59,269 nt of DNA from Desulfobacteraceae bacterium (lineage in GTDB: Bacteria; Desulfobacterota; Desulfobacteria; Desulfobacterales; Desulfobacteraceae), in NCBI GenBank assembly GCA_016744295.1, contig JADGEQ010000041.1, positions 1-59,269 on the forward strand. Direction: 5' to 3'. A program made the position numbers and the translations under genes. Of the stretch, positions 33,925 to 43,209 are shown in pieces. Position 1 is the stretch's first letter. Each line of letters begins with the position of its first letter. The notes below the pieces were generated by a model. The model searched no databases. It was not told the origin of the DNA and was given only the letters and a program-made list of their open reading frames with translations.

Positions 33925-35237
33925 AGCGGGTAGCCGTCACAGGAATGGGGATCATCTCCCCCATCGGCAACCAGGTGGATGCGGTATGGACCAGCCTTTT
34001 GGAGAACAACTCCGGCATCCGCCACATCCCTGCCTGGGAAAATATCAAAGCGCTAAAGGTTGCCATTGCAGGCCCCTGCCAGGGTTATGATCTCAAACGC
34101 ATCAATCGAAAAGACCGCAGAACCATGGGTCCCATGGCTGTCATGGCCACCCTGTCCGCCATGGATGCCCTTGTCCAGGCAGGTCTTGATCCCACGGGAT
34201 TAAACCAATCTGGATATACCCCTGAATACAATCTGGTCGCATCAGAACAAACCGGGGTTGCCATGGGATCCACCACCGGCTCCGGCGGCACCATTGAAAC
34301 CATATTCAATGATTTTCTGGAAACAGGGGGGATTGGCAGATTGGAAGGCACCTCATTCATGAAAATCATGAACCATTCCGTGGCAGCAAATGTGGCGGCC
34401 ACCCTGGGGACAAGGGGAAGGGTCATCTCCCCCTGCTGTGCCTGTGCAACCTCCACCCAGGCCATTGGGGAGGGTTTTGAAATCATTAAAAACGGGCATC
34501 AAAAAATCATGATTTGCGGCGGAGCAGATGATCTCCATCCTTCCACTGCCGGGGTATTTGATGTGCTGAATGCGGCCTCAAAAAATTATTCCAAAGAACC
34601 GTTGGCCACCCCCAGGCCCTTTGACAGGGACCGGGACGGGCTGGTGGTCAGCGAAGGGGCGGGAGCCCTTATTCTGGAAGAATTTGACCACGCCCGAAAC
34701 AGAGGCGCAACGATCCTCGGGGAAATCATCGGATATAATACCTGCTGTGACGGTGCCCACATGACAAGCCCCCAGGCCCGGGGTATGCTCCAGTGCATGG
34801 AAGGTGCCCTTAAATCTGCCGGTTGCCGGATCAGCAACATTGACTATATCAATGCCCATGCCACGGGCACCCGGATGGGAGATGTGGCCGAAGCCAAAGC
34901 CATTGCCATGCTCGGAAATCACAAGATCCCCGTAAGCGCCACCAAGGGGTATACCGGCCACACCCTGGCGGCAAGCGGGGTGATGGAAGCCATTTTCTGC
35001 CTGAAAATGATGGGGCACAACCAAATCATTCCCACCCGGAACCTTACCACCATAGATCCTGACTGTGCCGGGATTTGTCACGTGCAAACCATTCTTAAAA
35101 AATCTCTTAACACGGTCATGACCAGTAATTTTGCCTTTGGGGGAATCAATGCCACCCTTATTTTTAAAAAATACCCAAATGAAAATATAAAGGGTAAAAA
35201 TATAAAAAAAAATCAGAATAAAAAGGAGCTTATATGA
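33921..35237 (+). CDS. beta-ketoacyl-ACP synthase, ketosynthase 2
   Basis: A 438-residue FabF-like condensing enzyme. The triad is Cys175 (in CCACATSTQ), His313 (NAHATGT) and His347 (KGYTGHTLAASG). Two extra cysteines (172-173) replace the usual S-T just before the nucleophile. The C-terminus ends in a long Lys/Asn tail outside the fold. Coupled by ATGA overlaps to the CrtI-like gene and to fabG, forming a condensing-reducing pair as in aryl-polyene systems, where chain extension by one ketosynthase is linked to a ketoreductase. Confidence 0.92.
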   Translation: MKRVAVTGMGIISPIGNQVDAVWTSLLENNSGIRHIPAWENIKALKVAIAGPCQGYDLKRINRKDRRTMGPMAVMATLSAMDALVQAGLDPTGLNQSGYTPEYNLVASEQTGVAMGSTTGSGGTIETIFNDFLETGGIGRLEGTSFMKIMNHSVAANVAATLGTRGRVISPCCACATSTQAIGEGFEIIKNGHQKIMICGGADDLHPSTAGVFDVLNAASKNYSKEPLATPRPFDRDRDGLVVSEGAGALILEEFDHARNRGATILGEIIGYNTCCDGAHMTSPQARGMLQCMEGALKSAGCRISNIDYINAHATGTRMGDVAEAKAIAMLGNHKIPVSATKGYTGHTLAASGVMEAIFCLKMMGHNQIIPTRNLTTIDPDCAGICHVQTILKKSLNTVMTSNFAFGGINATLIFKKYPNENIKGKNIKKNQNKKELI

Positions 35238-35977
35238 ATAATATATCTAATGATTCCATTGAAACAGCCCTTGTGACCGGTGCAAGCCGGGGGATCGGCC
35301 GGGCCATCGCCATGAATCTTGCTGGATCGGGCAGGTTTGTCTATCTCAATTACCATTCCAACCAAAAAAAAGCCCAAAACACCCTTGACCAGATCAGAAG
35401 CCAGGGGGGAGACGGCGCCCTGCTGCCCTTTGACGTGACAGACAAACAAGCAGCCGAGGCAGCCATCGGACAAATCATTGCTGAAAAAGGAAAAATAGAA
35501 ATTCTGGTTAACAATGCCGGTATCCGGGAAGATATGCTAATGGTATGGATGAAAGAGGAAAACTGGCAACGGGTTTTGGATACAAACCTCACCGGTTTTT
35601 TTAATGTGACACGATTGGTGGTAAAAAAGATGCTACCCAAACGGTATGGAAGAATCATCAACATATCCTCAACTTCGGGCCAGGCCGGCCAGGCAGGCCA
35701 GGTCAATTATTCAGCATCCAAGGCAGGTCTCATCGGTGCCACCATGGCCCTTTCCAAGGAAATTGCCAAACGAAATATCACGGTCAATGCGGTGGCACCG
35801 GGATTTATTGAAACAGAGATGGTGGAGGGGCTTCCCCTGGACCAGATTACCCAGTCTATTCCGGCCGGCCGCCTGGGCCTTCCCGAAGAAGTTGCCGACG
35901 CCGTTCTGTTCCTTTGTTCACGAAAATCTGCCTATATCACAGGCCAGGTGCTGGGGATTAACGGCGGCATCTGTTGA
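35234..35977 (+). CDS. 3-oxoacyl-ACP reductase (FabG-like SDR)
   Basis: A 247-residue NADPH-dependent short-chain reductase. The cofactor loop is TGASRGIG at 15-22, NNAG at 93-96, the catalytic Ser near 146 (NISSTSG), and YSASK at 159-163 (Tyr159, Lys163). It reduces the 3-oxoacyl-ACP made by the ketosynthases before dehydration by the FabZ-like proteins. The LPPGxxxT-like end shows VLGINGG, as in FabG. Because it is the only reductase of this type in the cluster, it probably serves every extension round. AAGGAG lies upstream of the ATG. Confidence 0.93.
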   Translation: MNNISNDSIETALVTGASRGIGRAIAMNLAGSGRFVYLNYHSNQKKAQNTLDQIRSQGGDGALLPFDVTDKQAAEAAIGQIIAEKGKIEILVNNAGIREDMLMVWMKEENWQRVLDTNLTGFFNVTRLVVKKMLPKRYGRIINISSTSGQAGQAGQVNYSASKAGLIGATMALSKEIAKRNITVNAVAPGFIETEMVEGLPLDQITQSIPAGRLGLPEEVADAVLFLCSRKSAYITGQVLGINGGIC

Positions 35978-36061
35978 TAACCCCCAATAAAATAAAGCAC
36001 AAAATATGAGCAGGCGAAATATGAACGGCCCGAACAGACAGAGAATGGGGAGAAAAAAAGT

Positions 36062-37291
36062 TTGAAAGCAGCAGCCATCACGGGTATGGGAATTGTATCA
36101 TGCCTTGGAACAGACCTATCTTCGGTCACCGCGGGCCTGAAAAACGGCCAATCCGGCATCATCTTTGATGACCAAAGAAAAAAGTTAGGATTTAAATCCC
36201 CCCTGGCATCATTTATACCTGAAGTGTTGCCCAAAGAACTGGGCCTGAGCCGGAAACATATGCGGACCATGTGCGAACCCGCTCTTTACTCGGTTGCCGC
36301 AGCCCAAAAAGCCGTGGCAGATGCAGGCCTTTTAACTGACAAGATACAAAGCGACCGGTGCGGGGTGATCTTCGGCAATGACAGCACCATGAAAGCCGGG
36401 GTTGAATCCATTGATATTGCCAGACAATACAATGAGACCCATTATATTGGGTCCGGCTATATTTTCCGCACCATGAACTCCACCATCACCATGAACCTTG
36501 CCGCCTACTTTGGCACCCAGGGGGCCAACTGGACCATGAGTGCGGCATGTGCCAGCGGGGCCCACGTCATCGGGCAGGCGCTGATGCTCATCAGAAGCGG
36601 AATGCAGGATATTATCATTGCCGGAGGTGCCCAGGAAACCAATTGGATGGGTATGGCAAGCTTTGATGCCCTGAATGCATTTTCATCCTCAACAGAAACT
36701 CCGGAAAAAGCATCCCGACCCTTTGACAGGAACAGAAACGGATTGGTCCCGGGGGGAGGTGGAGCCTGTATTATCATTGAAGCCCTTGACCACGCCCTGG
36801 CCCGGGGGGCAAATATTTACGGAATTGTTGAAGGATACGGCTTTTCCTCGGGCATTGGCAAAACCCTGAGCGAGCCCTCGGCCAAAGGTTCCGGCAAAGC
36901 CATGGAAAATGCCCTCAAGGATGCAGATATCACCCCGGACAAAATTGACTATATCAATGCCCATGCCACCTCAACCATGGCAGGGGATCTGGCGGAGGCC
37001 AAGGCCATCCACAATATTTTCAGTTCCAATACACCCGTATCCTCCACCAAATCCATGACCGGTCATGAATGCTGGATGTCCGGGGTAAGTGAGGTGATCT
37101 ATACCATTCTCATGGCCAAAAATAATTTTATCGCCCCCAATATCAACTTTACACAACTCAGTGACGACTGCCCCCCCATTAATGTGATTTCCCAAACAAA
37201 GGACGGCCAAATCTGTCGGGCCCTGTCCAACTCCTTTGGCTTTGGCGGCACCAACGCGGCAATTGCATTAAAATTTAACAGGAATGATTAG
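36062..37291 (+). CDS. beta-ketoacyl-ACP synthase, ketosynthase 3
   Basis: A 409-residue FabB/FabF-type enzyme. Cys163 (SAACASGAH), His301 (NAHATST) and His335 (KSMTGHECWMSG) complete the triad; the KSMTGHxxxxSG form and NST-rich segment FRTMNSTITMNLA are FabB-like. The start codon is TTG at 36062 with GGGGAG nine bases upstream; no ATG fits because the family N terminus MKAAAITGMGIVS begins there. It follows fabG by 84 bases and is 5 bases before the PlsC-type gene. Confidence 0.92.
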   Translation: MKAAAITGMGIVSCLGTDLSSVTAGLKNGQSGIIFDDQRKKLGFKSPLASFIPEVLPKELGLSRKHMRTMCEPALYSVAAAQKAVADAGLLTDKIQSDRCGVIFGNDSTMKAGVESIDIARQYNETHYIGSGYIFRTMNSTITMNLAAYFGTQGANWTMSAACASGAHVIGQALMLIRSGMQDIIIAGGAQETNWMGMASFDALNAFSSSTETPEKASRPFDRNRNGLVPGGGGACIIIEALDHALARGANIYGIVEGYGFSSGIGKTLSEPSAKGSGKAMENALKDADITPDKIDYINAHATSTMAGDLAEAKAIHNIFSSNTPVSSTKSMTGHECWMSGVSEVIYTILMAKNNFIAPNINFTQLSDDCPPINVISQTKDGQICRALSNSFGFGGTNAAIALKFNRND

Positions 37292-37296
37292 TTTAC

Positions 37297-38091
37297 ATGG
37301 TTTTATATAATTTTTATACCCATACATTGCAGAACAAATTTTCAACATCTGTTTTTATTATTCTGATGAATCTCGTCCTCCTCCCCTTGATTTTACTCTG
37401 GACCGTGGTGGGAATAGGCCTGTTTCCCATGGGCTTTTTGTTCATGAAATTTATTCAAGGCATGTCCACCCAATATCTAACCCGGAAATGTATCTGGATT
37501 TACGGAAGGGTCTGGCAGTTTCTAACCGGATTTTTTGTCATCTTTGATCCCCTCGAATTTGATCCGGATCTCTTTCCCGAATCCGGGATCATTGTGGTCA
37601 ACCATAGATCTTTTTTCGACACCTATTGCATGAACATGCTGCCGGTCAGTGATGTCTGCTTTGCCGTTCGGGACTGGCCCTTTAAAATCCCCGTTTACAA
37701 TCTGTTCATGAAGCTTTCAGGCTACCTGAACATTGAAAAATTCTCCTGGGAAAAATCCATAGCCACCTCAAAAGAGACCCTCCAAGACAAGGGGTATGTC
37801 CTTTTTTTCCCCGAGGGTCACAGAAGCACCAGCCCTGAAACCACCCATTTTTATTCAGGCGCCTTTAAACTGGCTGTTGAGACCAATACCCCGGTGATAC
37901 CAGTCTGCCTGACAGGCACCCAGGATCTGCTGCCCAGGGGAAGATTTTATATCACCCCGGCAAGGGTAAAAATGCGAGTTCTGGCCCCTGTCTTCCCGGA
38001 TAAATTTCAGGGAACAATGAAACACCAGACCCTTAAAAAACAGATCAAACAGCAGATGAATGAACAGTTAACCCAGATGGACAACCAATAA
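37297..38091 (+). CDS. PlsC-type 1-acylglycerol-3-phosphate acyltransferase family protein
   Basis: A 264-residue inner-membrane acyltransferase. A hydrophobic N-terminal hairpin (about residues 18-50) precedes the catalytic HX4D motif NHRSFFD (His103, Asp108) and the acceptor motif FFPEGHRST near 168. In polyene clusters such an enzyme probably joins the aryl-polyene chain to a glycerol or lipid carrier. Start ATG lies 5 bases after ketosynthase 3 with only a weak ribosome site, so an internal start or coupling is possible. It is distinct from the LpxL-type transferase at 27707. Confidence 0.85.
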   Translation: MVLYNFYTHTLQNKFSTSVFIILMNLVLLPLILLWTVVGIGLFPMGFLFMKFIQGMSTQYLTRKCIWIYGRVWQFLTGFFVIFDPLEFDPDLFPESGIIVVNHRSFFDTYCMNMLPVSDVCFAVRDWPFKIPVYNLFMKLSGYLNIEKFSWEKSIATSKETLQDKGYVLFFPEGHRSTSPETTHFYSGAFKLAVETNTPVIPVCLTGTQDLLPRGRFYITPARVKMRVLAPVFPDKFQGTMKHQTLKKQIKQQMNEQLTQMDNQ

Positions 38092-38100
38092 AGAATTTTC

Positions 38101-38562
38101 ATGAAAAAACCCTATTTTAAAAGAAATCCCAATGATCCTCCCCCCCTGAGGGGAAGCGTAAAACGATGCATCCGGTTTGAAGAGGTGGATATGCTCACCA
38201 TCGCATGGCACGGACATTATACCAGTTTTTTTGAAGATGCCCGTGTTTACCTGGGACAGCGCCATGGCATCGGGTATATGGATCTCTATGGACAGGGGAT
38301 TCTGGCCCCCATCAAAACCGCCCATGTGGATTTTATCAACCCCCTGAAATTCATGGATGAGATTACCATAGAAGGAATTCTCCATTATTCTGACGCCTCC
38401 AGAATCAACAGCGAGTATATCATCAGAACTCCTGAAGGAAAAATTGCCGCAACCGGGTTCACCGTTCAGATGATGCTCAACACAGACTATGAACTATACC
38501 TGACCCAACCCGACTTTTACAAAAATTTTTGCGACCAATGGAAGGCAGGCAAGATCAAATGA
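38101..38562 (+). CDS. acyl-CoA/ACP thioesterase, hot-dog 4HBT type
   Basis: A 153-residue hot-dog thioesterase similar to YbgC/FadM: RFEEVDMLTIAWHGHYTSFFEDAR carries the segment with the catalytic Asp/Glu position (residue about 27) and WHGHY, followed by YMDLYGQGILAPIKTAHVDF. Cluster thioesterases probably release misprimed chains or the final acid. The start has only a weak ribosome site 9 bases after the PlsC stop, and the stop overlaps ketosynthase 4 (ATGA). Confidence 0.82.
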   Translation: MKKPYFKRNPNDPPPLRGSVKRCIRFEEVDMLTIAWHGHYTSFFEDARVYLGQRHGIGYMDLYGQGILAPIKTAHVDFINPLKFMDEITIEGILHYSDASRINSEYIIRTPEGKIAATGFTVQMMLNTDYELYLTQPDFYKNFCDQWKAGKIK

Positions 38563-39776
38563 CAAAGGTCTATATAGCCGATGCCACAACCATCACAGCC
38601 CTGGGAGAGGGTCTTGATACCCTCTACCAAGGGCTTGTCAATGGGAAATCCGGCCTGACGGATATGTCCGGTTGCCCCCGGTTTGACACAAGTGGTTACC
38701 AGTCTTCCTGGGCAGGCCTGATACCCGATTTAGCCCAACGCCAACTTTCGGATCAAGTTTCAAATCAAGGCCCCAACCAAAAGAGGAGACCACAAAATCC
38801 AATTCTGAATGATCCTGGTTCCCTGATATTTGCCCTGGCAGATCGGCTTTTGGAAAATCTGGGCCCCATTGACCCGAACACCTGTCTAATCACGGCTTCC
38901 ACCAAGGCGGGAATTGACCTTTTGCCCGTGTTTACAAAAAATCCCATGGCAATGCCCAATGGCCTTCTGGTTTCAAGCATCCCCGGCTACATATCCCAAA
39001 GATTAGGCCTTACCCGGCCCGGATTCAACATCAGTGCAGCCTGCGCATCCTCAACCATTGCCCTGGCCAAAGGCGCTGCCATGATCAAAGCTGGCCGTGA
39101 AGAGGCGGTACTTGTCTGCGCCATGGATGTGGTAAGCGAATTTGTTTTTTCCGGGTTCTCTGCCATTGGCGCCATGTCCCCAGATCCTGCCGCCCCCTTT
39201 GATATAAACCGGAAAGGGCTGACCCTGGGAGAAGGGGCAGCCGGCGTGCTGCTCATGAACGAAGAAAAACTCAGCGCTATCCAAAAGACAAGAAACATAC
39301 CCCACCCTGCCCAAATTACCGGCTGGGGAGTGGCAAACGATGCCTGCCACCTGACAGCACCGGCAAAGGATGGGGCTGGCCTGAAGATGGCCATTACAGC
39401 GGCCTGCCAGAAAGCCAAGATTTCATACCAAGATATTTGTGCCGTGAACACCCATGGCACCGGCACCCAGTATAATGATGAAATGGAAATCAGGGTTCTC
39501 AATGATTTTTTTGACCCTAGCATCCTGGCCAACTCCATAAAGGGAGCCATCGGACACACCCTGGGAGCCGGCGGTGCCATCGAAGCCGCCCTTTGCCTAA
39601 AATTACTTGAAAAACAAATTTTACCCGGCACCCGGGGCTTTACAAATCCCTCCCCCCGGGCCCAACAGATGATCAGTTCCCATGCCCGCCCCTTTGAAAA
39701 AGGCCCTATCCTAACAACCAACTCTGGATTTGGCGGTATCAATGCCGCCCTTATCATCCAGGAGGCTGACCTATGA
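38559..39776 (+). CDS. beta-ketoacyl-ACP synthase, ketosynthase 4
   Basis: A 405-residue condensing enzyme. The triad is Cys162 (SAACASSTI), His299 (NTHGTGT) and His333 (KGAIGHTLGAGG). The N-terminal quarter is divergent from the FabF consensus (TTITALGEGLDTLYQGL), and residues 60-82 form a Gln/Asn-rich linker. It is coupled to the thioesterase and to the Cys-less ketosynthase-like gene by ATGA overlaps, so it likely forms a heterodimer with the latter, as ketosynthase/chain-length-factor pairs do. Confidence 0.9.
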   Translation: MTKVYIADATTITALGEGLDTLYQGLVNGKSGLTDMSGCPRFDTSGYQSSWAGLIPDLAQRQLSDQVSNQGPNQKRRPQNPILNDPGSLIFALADRLLENLGPIDPNTCLITASTKAGIDLLPVFTKNPMAMPNGLLVSSIPGYISQRLGLTRPGFNISAACASSTIALAKGAAMIKAGREEAVLVCAMDVVSEFVFSGFSAIGAMSPDPAAPFDINRKGLTLGEGAAGVLLMNEEKLSAIQKTRNIPHPAQITGWGVANDACHLTAPAKDGAGLKMAITAACQKAKISYQDICAVNTHGTGTQYNDEMEIRVLNDFFDPSILANSIKGAIGHTLGAGGAIEAALCLKLLEKQILPGTRGFTNPSPRAQQMISSHARPFEKGPILTTNSGFGGINAALIIQEADL

Positions 39777-40528
39777 ATCAGGAAGCGAATCAAGCGATAA
39801 ACAATCCCATGAATCAAGCCGTTATAAGTGGCATGGGCTGGGTGTCTGAATCCTCCCGGGGGTATCCAGGACATGTGAATTATTCAAAAAAACCCCATGG
39901 GTTGCCAAAGATATCGGGCAAAGAAATATTGAGCCGTCCCCATAAAGGATTTGGCCGGATGGATAATTTTTCAAAAATAGGATTTGCTGCCATTACCTTT
40001 GCCCTGGCAGATGCCGGCATCTGCACCTCGGATTCAAAAAAAAATATCGGTATGATCGCATCCTCGGTCACCGGATGTATTGAAACAGATGTTTATTACC
40101 AGGCCACCCTTTCCCGTAAAAAAGGAATATTACCCAGTCCGGCAATCTTTGCCTACACATTGCCTTCCTGTTTTCTGGGGGAGGCATCCATCTACCACGG
40201 CCTGACAGGTGAAAGCTTCATGATTGAAGAAAAAACTGCCAATGGTCTCCAGGGGTTGTCCCTGGCCATGGACCTTCTGGAAGAGGGGAGCCACACCATC
40301 ATCTGCGGGTTTTGCAATACAGATCTTTATTCTGATCCTGTATCTCTAGTTCAACCGCCGACACAAAGCATGGAAATTCCGGTGGGGGCAGTCTTTTTTG
40401 TTCTTGAACAACAGACAGCAAAATCCGGCTACGGCACCATCACCCGGGATACCGCCCAAAAAGAATGTTTTCACAAAGACAAAAAAATTATCAGCCTGGC
40501 AGATCTGAGTAAAATAGTATTGGTCTAA
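39773..40528 (+). CDS. second Cys-less ketosynthase-like (chain-length-factor-like) protein
   Basis: A 251-residue protein with only the N-terminal half of a ketosynthase: VISGMGWVSESSRG start, ANIGMIASS-like strand (NIGMIASSVTG) and GESFMIEEKTANG where the nucleophile loop would be; no Cys and no His motifs remain. Its length and form resemble the protein at 19463, and both pair with nearby active partners or carriers. It overlaps ketosynthase 4 by 4 bases, suggesting a heterodimeric condensing complex. The start is ATG 39773. Confidence 0.75.
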   Translation: MNQEANQAINNPMNQAVISGMGWVSESSRGYPGHVNYSKKPHGLPKISGKEILSRPHKGFGRMDNFSKIGFAAITFALADAGICTSDSKKNIGMIASSVTGCIETDVYYQATLSRKKGILPSPAIFAYTLPSCFLGEASIYHGLTGESFMIEEKTANGLQGLSLAMDLLEEGSHTIICGFCNTDLYSDPVSLVQPPTQSMEIPVGAVFFVLEQQTAKSGYGTITRDTAQKECFHKDKKIISLADLSKIVLV

Positions 40529-40552
40529 AAAATTAAACACAAGGAAAAAAAT

Positions 40553-41815
40553 ATGAAACTGCAATTGGTATATCCGTCCTGGCCTAAATTAGAAAAACAG
40601 ACTGAATTTCACCTTCCCCCCCATGGGCCAGTGGTTTTTGCAGCAACACTGCCCCAGGATGTTGACGTTAATTTTGTGGATGAAAATGTCCAAAAATTTA
40701 AACTTGATGAAACCGCCGACATGATCGGGTTGTCCGTGATGCTCACCTGTCAGCTTCCCCGGGCATTTGAAATCGCCGACAAAATCAGAGAAATCGGCAT
40801 CCCCGTGCTATTTGGCGGCATTGCCACCATGCTCCACTCCCAAGAGGTCATGGCCCATGCAGATTCGGTTTTTCTGGGTGAAACAGAAGGCCGCATGGAA
40901 CAGGTATTTGAGGATTTTAAAAACAATCGGCTTAAAAAAGTCTATGACTATATGAACAATTTTCCTGCCATAGAACTGGTCAAAACCGCCAGACGGGAAA
41001 TTTTGGACAGGGATCTCTACAACTACAGGGGAACCCAGATGCTGGACCTTGTCCACGCCTCCAGGGGATGCCGGTTCAATTGTTTCCCCTGCTGCAACGG
41101 CTTTCTCGGGGGACGGCAATTTCGCCCAAGACCGGTAAAAACAGTCATTAAAGAGATGGAATCCATTCCCAATAATAGGCTTTTCATTGTGGACAACTCC
41201 CTTGCCCATGACAAGGAATGGCTTACAGAGCTGTTCACCGCCATGAAACCCCTGAAGAAAAAATGGGTTTCCCACCCCCTGATGGATGATGACAAAGTTT
41301 TAAAACTGGCAGCCGATGCCGGCTGCTGGTATGTCTACCAGGCGGTTTTTGACACTTCAGATGTTATAAAAAACAGGATACAGCGCCTCCACGACCATGG
41401 AATCGGCGTTGAAGGAACCATTCTCCTGGGCACGGATGACCACGATGAAACCTATATCAGAAACCTGGTGGAATTTTTAACCCAAATCAAATTGGACATG
41501 GCTGAATTCACCATTTTAACCCCCTTTCCCAAGTCTCCCATCCGGAAAAAATTTGAAAAGCAGGGCAGAATCCTCAGCAACAAGTGGCTGGACTATACCT
41601 GCGGGAAAGCAGTATTCCAACCCAAGCACCTCTCCTGTGAAAAATTAGAGGAACTCTACAACTGGGCCTGGGACACATTTTATGGAGACAGCGGCTACCA
41701 GACCAAAATGGGAGAACTGTTTTTCAAGGTTATCAAAAACGAAATTCTTGACGGCACCTATCGGCGATACAATCCCAGACAAAAAAGATCCTTTAAGAAA
41801 AAGGGTGATCAATGA
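40553..41815 (+). CDS. B12-binding-domain radical SAM protein 1
   Basis: A 420-residue enzyme. An N-terminal cobalamin-binding-like Rossmann domain spans about 1-130 (DMIGLSVMLTC, GIPVLFGGIATML). The radical-SAM cluster Cys173, Cys177 and Cys180 lies in GCRFNCFPC. The C-terminal part has the SAM-barrel strands VEGTILLGTDDHDETY and AEFTILTPFPKSPIRKKF, as in BchE-like enzymes. Members methylate, cyclise or rearrange unreactive carbons without oxygen. AAGGAAA upstream sets the start. It is first of three coupled genes at the end of the polyene cluster; its substrate is unknown. Confidence 0.88.
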   Translation: MKLQLVYPSWPKLEKQTEFHLPPHGPVVFAATLPQDVDVNFVDENVQKFKLDETADMIGLSVMLTCQLPRAFEIADKIREIGIPVLFGGIATMLHSQEVMAHADSVFLGETEGRMEQVFEDFKNNRLKKVYDYMNNFPAIELVKTARREILDRDLYNYRGTQMLDLVHASRGCRFNCFPCCNGFLGGRQFRPRPVKTVIKEMESIPNNRLFIVDNSLAHDKEWLTELFTAMKPLKKKWVSHPLMDDDKVLKLAADAGCWYVYQAVFDTSDVIKNRIQRLHDHGIGVEGTILLGTDDHDETYIRNLVEFLTQIKLDMAEFTILTPFPKSPIRKKFEKQGRILSNKWLDYTCGKAVFQPKHLSCEKLEELYNWAWDTFYGDSGYQTKMGELFFKVIKNEILDGTYRRYNPRQKRSFKKKGDQ

Positions 41816-43209
41816 GCAAAATATTATTAATCTCTGCCAACACCTGCACAAGCCCCATATCGGTGTATCCCCTGGGCATGGCACTTGTAGCCGCATCTCT
41901 AAAGGATAACGGCCATGAGGTCAGGCAGTTTGACCAGCTCTGTAACCAGGTTGATGGCCGGCAAAACACCCAGGCAGATCCCCTCACCCGTGTTCTGCTG
42001 GAATTTATGCCTGATTTTGTGGGAATCTCTGTTCGGAATATTGACAATGTGGATTCCATGGCCACCAGGGATAATTGGTATCTTGCCGGCCTAAAGGGCC
42101 TGGTGACACAGATAAAGAGCCGTTGTGGTGTTCCGGTGATTTTAGGGGGTCCGGCTTTCTCCATCATGCCTGAAAACATCCTTGAATTGTCTGCTGCGGA
42201 TTTTGGGGTGGTGGGTGAGGGGGAAGTCACCTTTAACCGCCTCATTAAAGACCTGGTTAATAAAAAGAATCCCCCGAAAATTATCCGTCCGGAGAAAAAA
42301 GCGATGAAAGGGTCGGATTTTTTATCCCCCCTCTATGACAATTCTCTGGTCAACTATTATATGGACACCAGCGGCATGGTCAACTATCAGACCAAAAGGG
42401 GATGCCCCCATGGGTGCAACTATTGTTCATACCCCCTGATCGAAGGCAAAAAATTCAGAAAACAAGACCCTGAATTTGTGGTGGAAAACCTGATCCGCCT
42501 GGAAAAGCAATTTAATGTGGACAAGGTATTTTTTACGGATTCTGTGTTCAACGACCCCCAGGGGGATTATCTTAAGATAGCAGAACTCATGGTGAAAAAA
42601 AACTGCAAGATGAAGTGGGCTGCCTATTTCAGACCCCAAAAAACCCAAAGATCGGAGCTTGAACTTTTAAAGGCCTCAGGACTCTATGCCATGGAAGTAG
42701 GATCCGATGCCGCCTGTGACACGACATTAAAAGGGATAAACAAAAACTTTTTGTTTGAGGATATCCTTGGGTTTAACGAGTCCTGTTCCAAACTTTCCAT
42801 TCCCTGTGCCCACTTTTTCATGTTTGGCGGCCCCGGAGAAACCCCCGCCACCGTTGCCCAAAGCTTGAAAAACATCGAGCACCTCGAAAAAAGTGTGGTC
42901 TTTATCTTTTCCGGCATCCGGATCCTTCCCCAGACAGGGATTGCTGACATCGCAATAGCCCAGGGAATTCTGGACAAAAACGACACCTTGTTAACCCCCC
43001 GGTATTACGTGTCCCCCATGGTTAACAAGGAAAAAATGGATGCCGCCATTGAAGCCAGTTTTCACAAACAAAAGGGTCGGTTTTTCCCGCCGGAAAAAGG
43101 AGAAATGCGAATGAAGGCCTTACAGGTTTTCGGTTTTAAAGGGCTATTATGGGATTATATTCTCACTACCAGCCCGGGCAAACGCCAAAGAAAAAGCAGG
43201 TTGTCATGA
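41812..43209 (+). CDS. B12-binding-domain radical SAM protein 2
   Basis: A 465-residue enzyme of the same architecture. The cobalamin-like domain occupies about 1-150 (PLGMALVAASLKDNGHEV, VPVILGGPAFSIMPENIL, FGVVGEGEVTF), and the cluster cysteines are Cys198, Cys202 and Cys205 in GCPHGCNYC. Downstream are MEVGSDAACDTTLKGINK and FFMFGGPGET, standard barrel elements. No DxHxxG motif is present, as in most radical-SAM cobalamin enzymes that bind B12 base-off. Coupled to genes 1 and 3 by ATGA overlaps. Function unassigned; may act on the polyene or its aromatic head. Confidence 0.88.
   Translation: MSKILLISANTCTSPISVYPLGMALVAASLKDNGHEVRQFDQLCNQVDGRQNTQADPLTRVLLEFMPDFVGISVRNIDNVDSMATRDNWYLAGLKGLVTQIKSRCGVPVILGGPAFSIMPENILELSAADFGVVGEGEVTFNRLIKDLVNKKNPPKIIRPEKKAMKGSDFLSPLYDNSLVNYYMDTSGMVNYQTKRGCPHGCNYCSYPLIEGKKFRKQDPEFVVENLIRLEKQFNVDKVFFTDSVFNDPQGDYLKIAELMVKKNCKMKWAAYFRPQKTQRSELELLKASGLYAMEVGSDAACDTTLKGINKNFLFEDILGFNESCSKLSIPCAHFFMFGGPGETPATVAQSLKNIEHLEKSVVFIFSGIRILPQTGIADIAIAQGILDKNDTLLTPRYYVSPMVNKEKMDAAIEASFHKQKGRFFPPEKGEMRMKALQVFGFKGLLWDYILTTSPGKRQRKSRLS

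Noticed and set aside
28665..39776. Dialkylresorcinol (DarA/DarB) pathway
   Set aside because: All ketosynthases are KAS I/II type; no KAS III-like DarB and no DarA-like aromatase is seen.
38529..39776. Longer N terminus for ketosynthase 4
   Set aside because: The extra ten codons lie within the thioesterase gene; the ATGA overlap at 38559 gives the family start.
40500..40560. Cobalamin riboswitch before the radical-SAM genes
   Set aside because: Only about 24 bases separate the genes, with no room for a B12 box or kissing loop.
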